NCBI RefSeq assembly: GCF_020515525.1
Contig: NZ_JAIYEP010000023.1
Span: 1 to 55,650 of the forward strand
Source of the DNA: Rhodococcus yananensis
GTDB lineage: Bacteria > Actinomycetota > Actinomycetes > Mycobacteriales > Mycobacteriaceae
Length of the DNA: 55,650 nt
Direction of reading: 5' to 3'
Shown: piece by piece, positions 1-8,576 of the stretch
Layout: each line of letters starts with the position of its first letter
Numbering within the stretch: the first letter of the stretch is position 1
Notes under the pieces: generated by a model
Database searches by the model: none
What the model was told of the DNA's origin: nothing
Seen by the model: the letters and a program-made list of their open reading frames with translations, nothing else
Program-made: the position numbers and the translations under genes

Positions 1-75
1 TCGAACATCGCCCGCGCCTGCCGACGCCTGGCAGCAGACCCGTATCAGGCCGTCGGCCTGATCCTGGAAGGATGA
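1..75 (+). CDS. 3' end of an unidentified protein-coding gene (partial)
   Basis: Frame 1 is open from the window edge and ends in TGA at 73-75. It gives a 24-residue C-terminus ending in AVGLILEG. Third codon positions are mostly G or C, as in the neighbouring genes. The fragment is too short to assign a family, and the start lies outside the window. Confidence 0.4.
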   Translation, partial: SNIARACRRLAADPYQAVGLILEG

Positions 76-179
76 AATAGCAGGTCACCGCCCTGACGGT
101 CAACAACTACGGGACCCTGCTCGCGGTGCACCGCCACTTCGTAGCTCGTTCCGGGACCTTTGGTGAAGACGACGCGCAT
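45..179 (-). CDS. possible 44-aa hypothetical protein
   Basis: A short reading frame begins MRVVFTKGPG and ends at 45, converging on and slightly overlapping the partial gene at the window edge. It lies beyond the hairpin that probably ends the RibD-like transcript. The reading could be extended up to 317, overlapping the previous gene, but the extra residues are Arg/Pro/Ala-rich and look non-coding. GC at third positions is only moderate for this genome. No family is recognised, and it may not be a gene. Confidence 0.25.
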   Translation of the reverse strand: MRVVFTKGPGTSYEVAVHREQGPVVVDRQGGDLLFHPSRIRPTA

Positions 180-228
180 ACCCGAACGGTAGACACGAGC
201 GGTGGGTGCCCGCATCCGACTTTCCGTC

Positions 229-282
229 GCGTGCCGAACCGAGCGGGCGTGTGCCGAGCCGACCGGGGCCGGTTCGGCACGC
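229..282 (-). terminator. hairpin downstream of the RibD-like gene
   Basis: A perfect 12-bp inverted repeat (GCGTGCCGAACC at 229-240, its complement at 271-282) encloses a 30-nt GC-rich loop that holds another copy of the arm (GTGCCGAGCC). It lies 25 nt beyond the stop of the minus-strand gene ending at 307. There is no T run, which is common for actinobacterial terminators. Its function is inferred from position and structure. Confidence 0.5.
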
Positions 283-306
283 GGACGCCGCACCGTCCGT
301 GCACGA

Positions 307-1077
307 TCATCGGTCATCCGATGCCGCCGCCACGCGGATCCAGCGGGTGAGGACCGTGCCGTCGTCGTCGGCGACGATGTGCGCAGGTCGCATCCCGGTG
401 ACGACCGCGGTGGGTGCGGTGGCGATGCGGCCGGCGTCCCCGGCCGCCAGCACCGGCGCCCACGTCAGACACAGCTCGTCGACGACACCGTCCACGATCA
501 ACCGGCCGAACAACGACGGGCCACCCTCGCACAACACCCGTGTCCAGCCGGCGTCCGCGACGGCCGCTGTGAGCGTTGCACCGTCGATGTCGCGGTCGGC
601 GATCACCCGCACGTCGGCGCCGGCATCACGCAACGCGGTCAGGGCGCTCTCGGGCGCGCGGCGGCTGGTGAACACCACCGTCGGCACCGTGGTGTCGGTG
701 AACAGGCGCAGCCCGGGATCCAGGTTGCCGGACGAGGTGACGACCGCGATCGGCGGCACCGGCGACAACCCCGCCGCGACACGCCGCTGCCGTGTCACCT
801 CACTCGTGCGGGCGCCGCCGTAGCCTTCGGCGCGCGCGGTGCCCGCACCGACGAGCACGACGTCGGCGAGCTCACGGAGCAGGCCGAACACCCTTCTGTC
901 GGAAGGAGAACCGAGCGCGCCGGATCGCCCCTCGACGGACACGGCCCCGTCGAGCGACGACACGAAGTTGATGCGGATCCACGGTCGGGTCAGGTCGTCG
1001 GGGTAGGAGTACAGGGTGCGCAGGCCCGCGTCGTCGAGAACGTGGGTGGCGGTCGCAGGGTCGTCGAGTCGGCGCAT
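307..1077 (-). CDS. RibD C-terminal-domain reductase (Rv2671-like)
   Basis: This 256-aa protein consists of the RibD_C pyrimidine reductase / dihydrofolate-reductase-like fold alone, without the deaminase half of bifunctional RibD. Visible family motifs are INFVSSLDGAVS near the N-terminus, LLRELADVVLVGAGTARAEGYG in the middle and CEGGPSLFG in the C-terminal third, the expected NADPH and substrate loops. Length and order of motifs match mycobacterial Rv2671, reported to act as a dihydrofolate reductase analogue; whether this copy serves folate, riboflavin or another pathway cannot be told. The ATG at 1077 was chosen because the longer reading (to 1203) runs into the 51-bp palindrome. No good Shine-Dalgarno sequence precedes it, so the start is tentative. 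Confidence 0.85.
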   Translation of the reverse strand: MRRLDDPATATHVLDDAGLRTLYSYPDDLTRPWIRINFVSSLDGAVSVEGRSGALGSPSDRRVFGLLRELADVVLVGAGTARAEGYGGARTSEVTRQRRVAAGLSPVPPIAVVTSSGNLDPGLRLFTDTTVPTVVFTSRRAPESALTALRDAGADVRVIADRDIDGATLTAAVADAGWTRVLCEGGPSLFGRLIVDGVVDELCLTWAPVLAAGDAGRIATAPTAVVTGMRPAHIVADDDGTVLTRWIRVAAASDDR

Positions 1078-1158
1078 GTCGTCGATCAGATCACGTGAGA
1101 GGCGCCACGTCACGCACCGCGGTCGGGAGCGGGGTGGGCCCGTGCCCCGTCCGGAGCC

Positions 1159-1209
1159 GCGCGAATGTGCCACTCGCTCGATCCAGTCGATCGAACGATA
1201 CATTCGCGC
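1159..1209. repeat. 51-bp palindromic element, copy A
   Basis: The element starts GCGCGAATGT and ends ACATTCGCGC, with a less regular interior (CACTCGCTCGATC on the left, GATCGAACGAT on the right). It is exactly 51 bp, like the copies at 8622, 34118 and 39527. It lies 34 nt beyond the stop of the CoA synthetase gene (minus strand), so it probably acts as the terminator of that gene. Confidence 0.8.
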
Positions 1210-1243
1210 GCAACGGAATCGGCGACTCGCCGAATCTCGGTGG

Positions 1244-3136
1244 TCAGCCCTGTAGCTGCTGCCGCAGGGCTTCGAGCACCGCGGGATCCTCGATGGTCGA
1301 CGGCACCGAGTACTCCTCGTGATCGGCGATCTGCCGCATCGTCTTACGCAGGATCTTGCCGGAGCGGGTCTTCGGGAGTGCCTCGACGACGGTCACGTCG
1401 CGGAATGTCGCGACCGCGCCGATCTGGTCGCGGACCATCGTGACGAGTTCGGCACGCAACTTCTCGTGCTCGATGTCGACACCCGCCTTGAGTACGACGT
1501 ACCCCGACGGGCGCTGGCCCTTGAGGTCGTCGCGGATTCCGACGACGGCGCATTCGGCGACCGCCGGGTGCGCCGCCACGACCGCTTCCATGCTCCCGGT
1601 CGAAAGCCGGTGTCCGGCAACGTTGATGACGTCGTCGGAGCGACCCAGGACGAAGACGTAGCCGTCGTCGTCGATGAATCCGGAGTCGCCGGTGAGGTAG
1701 TGGCCGGGGAAGGTATCGAGGTACGAGCGGCGGTAGCGCTCGTCGTCGCGCCACAGTCCGGTGAGGGTGCCCGGTGGCAGCGGCAGCCGCACCACGATGT
1801 TGCCCTCGGTGTTCGCGTCGACCGGTGTGCCCTCGCCGTCGACGATCTCCACCCGGTAACCGGGCACCGGCACGGTCGGGGAACCGGCCTTGATCGGCAT
1901 GGGGTCGAGACCGCGCAGGTTCGCGACGATCGCCCAGCCCGTCTCGGTCTGCCACCAGTGGTCGACGACGGGGCGACCGAGGACCCGCGTGGCCCACTCG
2001 TAGGTGTCGGGGTCGAGGCGCTCACCGGCGGCGAACAGCGTCTGCATCGTCGAGATGTCGTACTCGGCGAGTTCTGCCGCGTCGGGGTCGGCCTTGCGTA
2101 CGGCACGGATCGCGGTGGGTGCCGTGAACAGGGCCTTCACGCCGTACTCCGAGATGATTCGCCAGAACGCACCCGCGTCGGGGGTGCCGACGGGCTTGCC
2201 CTCGTACATCACCGTCGTCGCACCCCGCAGCAGGGGCCCGTACACGATGTACGAGTGCCCGACGACCCACCCCACATCGGAGGCGGTCCACCACACGTCA
2301 CCGGGGGAGATGTCGTAGATGTTGCGCATCGACCACAGCAGCGCCACCGCATGACCACCGTTGTCGCGGACCACACCCTTCGGTTTCCCGGTGGTGCCGG
2401 AGGTGTACAGGATGTACAGCGGATCGGTGGCCGCGACCGGCACAGGGTCGGCGGGCGACGAGGCGGCGGTCAGTTCGTCCCAGTCGAACCACGCCGCGGA
2501 CGAGGCCTTGTGGTCGGCGGCGGAACCGGGGACCTCCTCGCGGTTCTTCACGACGACGGTGTGCGGCGGGGTCTTCGACAGTTGCAGCGCCTGCTCGACC
2601 ATCGGCAGGTATTCGATGGTGCGGCCGGGTTCCAACCCACCCGACGCCGTCACCAGCAGCACGGGCTGTGCGTCGTCGATGCGGGTGGCGAGTTCCTTCG
2701 CGGCGAACCCGCCGAACACGACCGAATGCACGGCACCGATGCGGGCGCACGCGAGCATCGCGACGGCGGCCTCCGGGATCATCGGCATGTAGATCACCAC
2801 GCGGTCGCCGGCGACGACACCCTGATCGCGCAGCGCACCCGCGAAGGTGGCGACCTCGTCGAGGAGCTGCGCGTAGGTGTACGTGCGCTTGGCCGGGACC
2901 ATCGCCGAATCCCAGATCAGGGCGGCGCGGTCGCCGTGGCCTGCGGCGACGTGCCGATCGAGGGCGTTGACGCTGGTGTTGAGGGTGGCGTCGGGAAACC
3001 AGCGGTAGGACGGCGCCTGCGAGTCGTCGAGGGCGCGAGTGGGTGCCGTCACCCACTCCACGTCCCGGGCGGCGGCGAGCCAGAACGTCTCCGGATCTTC
3101 CACGCTCTGCCGGAACGCGTTCTCGTACGAGCTCAT
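1244..3136 (-). CDS. prpE: propionyl/acetyl-CoA synthetase (AMP-forming)
   Basis: This 630-aa cytosolic acyl-CoA synthetase activates short-chain acids through an acyl-AMP intermediate. Visible motifs are the phosphate loop YTSGTTGKPKGVV (around residue 245), WWQTETG, the hinge/ribose segment YLTGDSGF and the C-terminal PKTRSGKILRK, whose last-motif lysine is catalytic and is the site of inhibitory acetylation in this family. Length and N-terminus (MSSYENAFRQSVEDPETFW) fit the PrpE branch better than Acs, but acetate may also be used. The ATG at 3136 is the first start with family-like residues; the reading upstream of it is non-coding in style. A copy of the 51-bp palindrome follows the gene. 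A degenerate CRP-type sequence (TGTGA-N6-CCACT, about 3163-3178) lies in the divergent promoter region. Confidence 0.9.
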   Translation of the reverse strand: MSSYENAFRQSVEDPETFWLAAARDVEWVTAPTRALDDSQAPSYRWFPDATLNTSVNALDRHVAAGHGDRAALIWDSAMVPAKRTYTYAQLLDEVATFAGALRDQGVVAGDRVVIYMPMIPEAAVAMLACARIGAVHSVVFGGFAAKELATRIDDAQPVLLVTASGGLEPGRTIEYLPMVEQALQLSKTPPHTVVVKNREEVPGSAADHKASSAAWFDWDELTAASSPADPVPVAATDPLYILYTSGTTGKPKGVVRDNGGHAVALLWSMRNIYDISPGDVWWTASDVGWVVGHSYIVYGPLLRGATTVMYEGKPVGTPDAGAFWRIISEYGVKALFTAPTAIRAVRKADPDAAELAEYDISTMQTLFAAGERLDPDTYEWATRVLGRPVVDHWWQTETGWAIVANLRGLDPMPIKAGSPTVPVPGYRVEIVDGEGTPVDANTEGNIVVRLPLPPGTLTGLWRDDERYRRSYLDTFPGHYLTGDSGFIDDDGYVFVLGRSDDVINVAGHRLSTGSMEAVVAAHPAVAECAVVGIRDDLKGQRPSGYVVLKAGVDIEHEKLRAELVTMVRDQIGAVATFRDVTVVEALPKTRSGKILRKTMRQIADHEEYSVPSTIEDPAVLEALRQQLQG

Positions 3137-3278
3137 CGGTTCGTGTCCTTCCTCGACAACGATGTGATCGCGACCACTGTATTCGACGCTCCGGGACGCG
3201 AGTGGGTGCCGACGGGAACCGTGCGCCCGACGGTGTCGAACGGTCGACGAGCGGAGGCGACGCTCGTAGGGTGAGCGC

Positions 3279-3947
3279 ATGACTCTGCTCGCCGAGGATC
3301 TGCTGTTGCTGGCGCTCGACGACGACTCCGGCAAGGCCGTCGTCGACGGTGTGACGCTGCCGCGTGCGCTCGCCGGTGCCGTACTCCTCGAGTTGACTCT
3401 CGACGGTGTCGTGGTCCTCGACGGCGAGGGTGAGCGCCGACGCAGGGGGCGCGTCGTGGTCCGCGACGCGGTTCCGGCCGATCCGTTGCTCGCCGACGCG
3501 GTGGCGCAGCTGGGATCCCGGAAGCCGATGAAACCGGACGCAGCCATCGAGAAGCTGAGCGGGAAGATCCGCGAGCGTGTGCTCGAACGGGTCGTCGACA
3601 ACGGATGGGTGCGTGAGGAACGTGGCAGGATCCTGGGGTTGTTCCCCACCCGGCGGTGGCCCGCGACCGACGACAGTCATGAGCGGCAGGTTCGCGCCGA
3701 GTTGCATTCCGTGCTCGTCGACGGTCTGACGCCGACGCCGCGCACCGCCGCGCTGATCTCCCTGCTGTCGGCGGCGAAGATGGTGCCGAAGACGCTTCCG
3801 GAAGCCGACCGGAAGCGGGTCGCCCAGCGTGCCGTGGAGATCGCGGACGGGAACTGGGCGGGTGCGGCCGTGCGCAGGGCGGTCGACTCGGTGAACGCCG
3901 CCATTCTGGTGGCGGTCGCGGTGCCGGCCGTGGTCGCGAGCAACTGA
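3279..3947 (+). CDS. GPP34 (Golgi phosphoprotein 3-like) family protein
   Basis: This 222-aa protein begins MTLLAEDLLLLALDDDSGK, the hallmark start of the GPP34/Vps74 domain, which spans nearly the whole length and includes the helical KLSGKIRERVLERVVDNGWVREE and LGLFPTRRWP segments. In eukaryotes the fold binds phosphoinositides; the job of the common actinobacterial members is unknown. The gene looks leaderless: TAGGGT (3267-3272) lies 6 nt before the ATG. It is divergent from prpE and converges on accD3 with only 9 nt between stops. Confidence 0.85.
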   Translation: MTLLAEDLLLLALDDDSGKAVVDGVTLPRALAGAVLLELTLDGVVVLDGEGERRRRGRVVVRDAVPADPLLADAVAQLGSRKPMKPDAAIEKLSGKIRERVLERVVDNGWVREERGRILGLFPTRRWPATDDSHERQVRAELHSVLVDGLTPTPRTAALISLLSAAKMVPKTLPEADRKRVAQRAVEIADGNWAGAAVRRAVDSVNAAILVAVAVPAVVASN

Positions 3948-3956
3948 CGTCCTCGG

Positions 3957-5462
3957 TTACCGGGGTGTGCCGAGTCGCCGGTAGCGTTCGAGGCGGCGGG
4001 CGCGCCGGGCGTCATCGGATTCTGTTGCCAGGGAACCGAGTTCGCAGGCGACGGCCGCGCCGACGCGCTTGAGGAATGCGACCGGCTCGTCGGCGGCATC
4101 CGGGTGTTCGGGCACGACTCCGTCGACGACACCGTCACGCAACAGATCTCGCGACCGGATGCCCTGGTCGGTGGCCATCCGGGGTGCGTGGACGGTGTCG
4201 CGGTGCACGATCGCGCTCGCCCCCTCCGGCGGCAGCGGGGCCAGCCAGCCGTGCTGCGCACACAGCACGCGGTCGGCGGGCAGCAAGGCCAGGGCGCCGC
4301 CGCCGGTGCCCTGCCCGAGCAGCACCGACACCGTGGGTGTCCGCAGGGTGACCAGATCCGCGAGGCACCGCGCGATCTCGGGCGCCAGACCACGTTCCTC
4401 GGCGTCCCGCGACAGGGCGGCACCCGACGTGTCGATGACGAGCACCAGAGGCAGACGCAACTCCTCCGCCAGGCGCATCGCGCGCCGTGCTTCCCGCAGC
4501 GCACCCGGACCCATCGGCGCCGCCGCGGTCTGGCCGCTGCGGTCCTGACCGAACAGGACGCAGGACACCCCGCGGAACCGGGCCAGCGAGAGCAGCACCG
4601 TCGCATCCGATTCGCCCTCTCCGGTGCCCGAGAGCGGTACCTGCGCGGACGCGGCGTGTCGCAGGAGTTGACGGATGCCGGGGCGGTCGGCGCGGCGGCT
4701 GAGCATCACCGACTGCCACGCCGGAACGTCCGGGACGGCGTCGACATTCGCGACGGCGGGTTCGGCGGCGGTGTCAGGACGGTTCTCCTCCACCAGGACC
4801 CGCAGCAGTCGGTGCACCACCTGTCGCAGCCCGTCCAGCGGGATGACACCGTCGATCACACCGCGTCGGTACAGGTTCTCCGCGGTCTGCACGCCCTCGG
4901 GGAAGTCCTCGTGGTACAGCGCCCGGTAGACGCGGGGGCCGAGGAACCCGACGAGGGCACCCGGCTGCGCTGCGGTGACGTGACCGAGAGACCCCCACGA
5001 CGCGAACACCCCGCCTGTCGTCGGATCGCGCAAGTACACCAGGTAGCCGAGGTGAGCGGCCTTGTGGGCCGCGACCGCCGCAGCGATCTTCACCATCTGC
5101 ACGAACGCAACGGTTCCCTCCTGCATACGGGTACCACCCGACGTGGGGGAGGCGAGCAGCGGAAGCCCTTCCGCGGTGGCGCGTTCGACCGCGGTGACGA
5201 TGCGTTCGGCCGCCGCGACCCCGATCGACCCTGCAAGAAAAGCGAACTCGCAGGCGATCAGCGCGACGCGACGGCCGTGCACGGTACCCACGCCCGTGAT
5301 CACCGACTCGTCGACCCCGGACCGCTCGGCTGCTCGGGCGAGGGCGTCGCGGTATTCGTCGTCCGCATCCACCCGAACCGGCGCGGTGTCCCACGACGTG
5401 AAACTGCCCGGGTCGAGTACCCGGTCGATGAATTCCTGCGCCGAGATCCTGTTGCCGGCCAC
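3957..5462 (-). CDS. accD3: AccD3-like acyl-CoA carboxylase carboxyltransferase subunit
   Basis: This 501-aa protein has two crotonase-fold carboxyltransferase halves. The N-terminal half carries CEFAFLAGSIGVAAAERI and SPTSGGTRMQEG, the acyl-CoA and oxyanion segments. The C-terminal half carries LVLVIDTSGAALS, LGQGTGGGALALLPADRVL and WLAPLPPEGASAI. Residue order and length closely follow M. tuberculosis AccD3 (Rv0904c), a poorly characterised member of the AccD set. The GTG start at 5462 is preceded by GGGAGG 5-6 nt upstream. In M. tuberculosis accD3 sits next to echA6; here that neighbour is 15 kb away (20747), suggesting a rearrangement or insertion. The biotinylated partner is not in this window, and the substrate is unknown. 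Confidence 0.88.
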   Translation of the reverse strand: MAGNRISAQEFIDRVLDPGSFTSWDTAPVRVDADDEYRDALARAAERSGVDESVITGVGTVHGRRVALIACEFAFLAGSIGVAAAERIVTAVERATAEGLPLLASPTSGGTRMQEGTVAFVQMVKIAAAVAAHKAAHLGYLVYLRDPTTGGVFASWGSLGHVTAAQPGALVGFLGPRVYRALYHEDFPEGVQTAENLYRRGVIDGVIPLDGLRQVVHRLLRVLVEENRPDTAAEPAVANVDAVPDVPAWQSVMLSRRADRPGIRQLLRHAASAQVPLSGTGEGESDATVLLSLARFRGVSCVLFGQDRSGQTAAAPMGPGALREARRAMRLAEELRLPLVLVIDTSGAALSRDAEERGLAPEIARCLADLVTLRTPTVSVLLGQGTGGGALALLPADRVLCAQHGWLAPLPPEGASAIVHRDTVHAPRMATDQGIRSRDLLRDGVVDGVVPEHPDAADEPVAFLKRVGAAVACELGSLATESDDARRARRLERYRRLGTPR

Positions 5463-5542
5463 GCCGCCTCCCTCGTCGATACGTCCGGGACAGACTGTAC
5501 GAGACGGGAGGTGGCGGTGGCACACGATCGTGCGCAGCTCCC

Positions 5543-5600
5543 GCGGACCGAACTGTTTCCCGCGACGGCAGTTGCAGACGCGGGAAACAGTTGGGGCCGC
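5543..5600 (-). terminator. large hairpin downstream of the ABC-2 operon
   Basis: A 22-bp stem with two mismatches (GCGGACCGAACTGTTTCCCGCG at 5543-5564 reduced to a perfect 14-bp core AACTGTTTCCCGCG) pairs with 5579-5600 around a 14-nt loop. It lies about 80 nt beyond the stop of the permease gene at 5680 and upstream of accD3, so it probably ends the ABC operon. Confidence 0.6.
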
Positions 5601-5679
5601 AGGAACGGTTTCACCGTCGGGGTGTGGCCGAGCGCGATTTCCGATGGAAACTTGCGCACGGCCCCGTTCGACGGGACGG

Positions 5680-6873
5680 TCAGCGTCCCAGCGCTTCCTT
5701 CCACGTCACCGTGCGGCCGATCCTCAGGACCGAACGCTGGTAGATCTTCGCGGCCACCACGCCGAGCAGTGCGGTCGTGACGATCATCAGCACGACGGTA
5801 CCCACGATCTGGAGTGGCGTCGCGACACCGGCGGCGATGCGCAGCGGCATGAGAACCGCGGAGAACGGGGGAATCCAGCTCAGGACGGTACTCCACGTGG
5901 CTTCCGGATCGTCGATCGACGCGAACGCCGCGAAGAACATCGCGAGGATGACGAACATCAACGGTCCGGACGTCGAGTTGACGTCCTCCTGTCGTGACAC
6001 CATCGACCCGGCCGCGGCGTAGAGGACCGCGAAGAACGCGAAGCCGAGGACGAACCAACCGAGCGTGCTCGCGAACACTCCGAGCGCTGTTCCGGTGATG
6101 GTGAGGGTATCGGTGGCGAGCGCCGCACCGACACTCACCGCGCCGTACGCGGTGAGCTGCAGAAGACCGACCGCGCCGATGCCGAGGATCTTGCCCCACA
6201 GCAACTGCAGCGGCCGCAACGTCGACAGCAGCAACTCGACGACCCGCGACGATTTCTCCTCGACGACACCCATCGCGACGTACATGCCGAACATCAGGAT
6301 CTGCATGTACAGCACGACCACGGCGACGATCGACAAGATGATGCGTTGTCCCTGTTCGGGGTCCGGAGGATCGATGGCCTCCACCGTCACGGTGGCCCGG
6401 GCCGTCGCCGCGGCGATGTCGGCCGGATCCACGCCGCGCTCGGTCAGTGCCGTCGCCTGCGCCTGCTGGGCGACCGCGGCGTCGAGGAGCGCCGACAGAT
6501 CACTGTCGATGTCGGATTCGGTGAGCGCGGTGACGCTTCCGTCGTCGCCGGGAACCAGCGCGACATCGATCTCGCCGTCGGTGACCTGCGCGCGACCGGC
6601 GTCGGCGTCGGGCAGCTCGGAGAGGTCGAGCGGCATGCCGGTCGCCTCGCCGATGGTGCCGAGTGTCGCGCTGAGGCCCGACGTTCCGACGACGCCGACC
6701 CGGGGGCGGTCGTCGTCCCCGCCGCCGAGGAACGCCATCGCCACGATGCCGACGACGATCGCAACCAGGATCAGGCTGTTGCTGATGAGGAAGCTCTTCT
6801 TCCGGACCTGTGTCAGGAACTCCCGGCGGGCCACGAGGCCGATCGCACGGGTCGCGGTCAACGGGGCGCTCAC
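5680..6873 (-). CDS. ABC-2 type transporter permease (NatB-like)
   Basis: This 397-aa membrane protein begins with a cytoplasmic segment and TARREFLTQVRKKSFL-type amphipathic helix, then a first membrane helix (about residues 26-48), a roughly 170-residue extracytoplasmic domain, and five to six more helices from around residue 205. That layout is typical of the NatB/YhaP branch of ABC-2 permeases, exporters of drugs, lipids or ions. The GTG start at 6873 overlaps the stop of the ATPase gene by 4 nt (GTGA), showing translational coupling. It is the last gene of the four-gene operon begun by the XRE regulator at 8566. Substrate unknown. Confidence 0.88.
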   Translation of the reverse strand: MSAPLTATRAIGLVARREFLTQVRKKSFLISNSLILVAIVVGIVAMAFLGGGDDDRPRVGVVGTSGLSATLGTIGEATGMPLDLSELPDADAGRAQVTDGEIDVALVPGDDGSVTALTESDIDSDLSALLDAAVAQQAQATALTERGVDPADIAAATARATVTVEAIDPPDPEQGQRIILSIVAVVVLYMQILMFGMYVAMGVVEEKSSRVVELLLSTLRPLQLLWGKILGIGAVGLLQLTAYGAVSVGAALATDTLTITGTALGVFASTLGWFVLGFAFFAVLYAAAGSMVSRQEDVNSTSGPLMFVILAMFFAAFASIDDPEATWSTVLSWIPPFSAVLMPLRIAAGVATPLQIVGTVVLMIVTTALLGVVAAKIYQRSVLRIGRTVTWKEALGR

Positions 6874-7760
6874 GCGGCGACCACCTCTCGGAACAGATCG
6901 GTCAGGGACGGCTGATGCAGTGAGAATTCGTGGACGGGACCGGTTTCGAGCGCGGTCTCGAGGATCTTCTGATCGTCCACACCGGCGGTGACGGACAGGA
7001 CGGTGCGGCCGTCGGTCCGGTCGACGGTCGTGACGCCGGGAAGTCCGTTCGCCCATCCGTGCGGGGCGTTCGGGGCGTGAACGACGAGGCGGGCGTCGCC
7101 GCCGGACCGCAGTTCGTCGACGGTGCCGACCGCTCTCATCCTGCCCTTCACGATGATGCCGACCCGGTGGCACAGGCGCTCGACGAGGTCGAGTTGGTGG
7201 CTCGAGAAGATCACCGGCACACCGCTGTTCGCCTTGTCGATCAATACCTCGCTCATGACGTCCACTGCGACGGGGTCCAGGCCCGAGAACGGTTCGTCGA
7301 GGACGAGCACCTTCGGGTCGTGGACGAGTGCGGCGGCGAGCTGGACTCGTTGCTGGTTGCCGAGCGAGAGTGAATCGACGGTGTCGCCGATGCGTTCGGC
7401 GATGCCGAGGCGTTCCGTCCAGCGGCGTACCGCATCCGACGCTTCTGATCTCGAAAGTCCATGCAGTTGAGCGAGATACGAAAGCTGCTCTCCGACCTTC
7501 ATCTTCGGGTACAGGCCTCTCTCCTCGGGCATGTATCCGATGGTTCGGCGCACGTCCAGGTCGACGAGGCGGTCGTCGAGACGGACCTCCCCCGAATCGG
7601 CGGCGAGAACGCCGAGGGTGATGCGCATCGTGGTGGTCTTGCCGGCGCCGTTGCTTCCGACGAAACCGAAGAGTTCACCGGGGCGGACCTCGAAGCTCAC
7701 TCCGTCGAGTGCGACGGTGCTCCCGTATCTCTTGGAGATGTTGTCGATGGTCAGGGTCAT
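6870..7760 (-). CDS. ABC transporter ATP-binding protein (NatA-like)
   Basis: This 296-aa ATPase has Walker A GSNGAGKTTT near residue 40, the Q-loop region YMPEERGLYPKMKV, signature motif LSLGNQQRV, Walker B VLVLDEPFSGLDP and switch histidine in FSSHQLD. The MPEERGLY segment is typical of NatA-type exporters. Residues 220-296 form the extra C-terminal domain seen in this branch. The ATG at 7760 follows the stop of the membrane-protein gene by 1 nt and the 3' end overlaps the permease start, so all are co-translated. It should power the permease at 5680. Confidence 0.93.
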   Translation of the reverse strand: MTLTIDNISKRYGSTVALDGVSFEVRPGELFGFVGSNGAGKTTTMRITLGVLAADSGEVRLDDRLVDLDVRRTIGYMPEERGLYPKMKVGEQLSYLAQLHGLSRSEASDAVRRWTERLGIAERIGDTVDSLSLGNQQRVQLAAALVHDPKVLVLDEPFSGLDPVAVDVMSEVLIDKANSGVPVIFSSHQLDLVERLCHRVGIIVKGRMRAVGTVDELRSGGDARLVVHAPNAPHGWANGLPGVTTVDRTDGRTVLSVTAGVDDQKILETALETGPVHEFSLHQPSLTDLFREVVAA

Positions 7761-7761
7761 G

Positions 7762-8292
7762 TCAGTCCTCCGGGTCGTCGTCGGGCTGGTTCCAGGCGAG
7801 TAGGACGGCGGGCAGGCACCCGCTGAACAGTATCGAGGCGAGTGCGAATCCGCCCGCCGAGTAGGCGAGTTGCCGATGATCGACCGAGTCGAGGACGGAG
7901 CCGAAGATGAGAGCGAATATCGGTAGGAGAAGGAGCGATTGAGCCACCGACAGGCCGATGGAGCGGGCGCTGTTGCGTTCGGCGATCTCACGTTCGTCGA
8001 GTGCCAGTCGCGGCGCATCCGATTGCCGACCGGACACGATCTGCAGGCCTGTCCACACCGGAAGGAACAGGAGGGTGAGGGGGATCCAGGCGATCGCGAC
8101 GGTCATCGTGAAGTACGACGCCACGGAGACGCTGAACGTTCCGATGAGCAGCGCGACGACGGCGCAGGCGAGGATCCGGCGTCGTTTCCGATTGCGCCAG
8201 CCCGGTAGCCATCCGGCGGTGAGCTCCTCGTTCCGCAGGAATCTGCGGGCGCGATGGTCCTCGTAGCGTTCGAGCAAAGTCCCGGTGGGCAT
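7762..8292 (-). CDS. four-helix membrane protein of the ABC operon
   Basis: This 176-aa protein has four clear hydrophobic helices (about residues 40-62, 64-88, 112-134 and 143-166) and a basic N-terminus containing RNRKRRR just before the first helix. No enzymatic motif is visible and the family is not recognised beyond resembling small membrane proteins found beside XRE regulators and NatAB transporters. The ATG lies 1 nt after the XRE gene's stop, and the 3' end is 1 nt from the ATPase start. A role as an accessory or sensing subunit is inference from context. Confidence 0.8.
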   Translation of the reverse strand: MPTGTLLERYEDHRARRFLRNEELTAGWLPGWRNRKRRRILACAVVALLIGTFSVSVASYFTMTVAIAWIPLTLLFLPVWTGLQIVSGRQSDAPRLALDEREIAERNSARSIGLSVAQSLLLLPIFALIFGSVLDSVDHRQLAYSAGGFALASILFSGCLPAVLLAWNQPDDDPED

Positions 8293-8293
8293 G

Positions 8294-8566
8294 TCAGGCC
8301 TCCTTGCGGGGCTTGTAGAGCTCCGTCGACAACGGACCGAACTCGGTGCGAGAAAAGACGGCTTCGACGGGAAGCGAGAACACGTCGCAGATGCGGAATG
8401 CGAGATCGAGGCTGGGGTAGTGGTCGCCGCGTTCGAGCGCCCCGACGGTCTGGGGATTCACTTCGATGAGTTCGGCGAGTTGCGCGCGGCTCATGCCGCG
8501 TTCCACCCGCAGCACGCGGATGCGGTTGTGGATGGGGAGGGTCGCCCCACGTCTCACCGGACTCAT
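8294..8566 (-). CDS. XRE-family transcriptional regulator
   Basis: This 90-aa protein is almost entirely one helix-turn-helix domain: IHNRIRVLRVERGMSRAQLAELIEVNPQTVGALERGDHYPSLDLAFRI, of the short YgzD-type group, with a 20-residue tail. It is the first gene of the operon and most likely represses it through the dyad at 8577-8603. The ATG at 8566 was chosen; an in-frame TTG at 8602 sits inside that operator and would read through promoter-like sequence. No Shine-Dalgarno sequence is visible, so the mRNA may start at or near the ATG. Confidence 0.85.
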   Translation of the reverse strand: MSPVRRGATLPIHNRIRVLRVERGMSRAQLAELIEVNPQTVGALERGDHYPSLDLAFRICDVFSLPVEAVFSRTEFGPLSTELYKPRKEA

Positions 8567-8576
8567 GCGATGAAGT

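Noticed and set aside
147-166. GGGACCTTTGGTGA as a possible DevR box near the left edge
   Set aside because: Only one pentamer matches and no gene start is placed to use it.
1159-1209. N-terminal MYRSIDWIER reading as part of the RibD-like protein
   Set aside because: The same peptide-like reading occurs in all four palindromes because of their shared sequence, so it reflects the repeat, not a protein N-terminus.
1319-3274. 651-residue open frame antisense to the CoA synthetase gene
   Set aside because: It is a high-GC shadow frame with His/Arg/Gly-rich composition and no domain; the opposite strand encodes a clear 630-aa enzyme.
3137-3649. N-terminal extension of the CoA synthetase reading to 801 residues
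   Set aside because: The added residues are Ser/Arg/Thr-rich, overlap the GPP34 gene on the other strand, and the family starts at the MSSYENAF segment.
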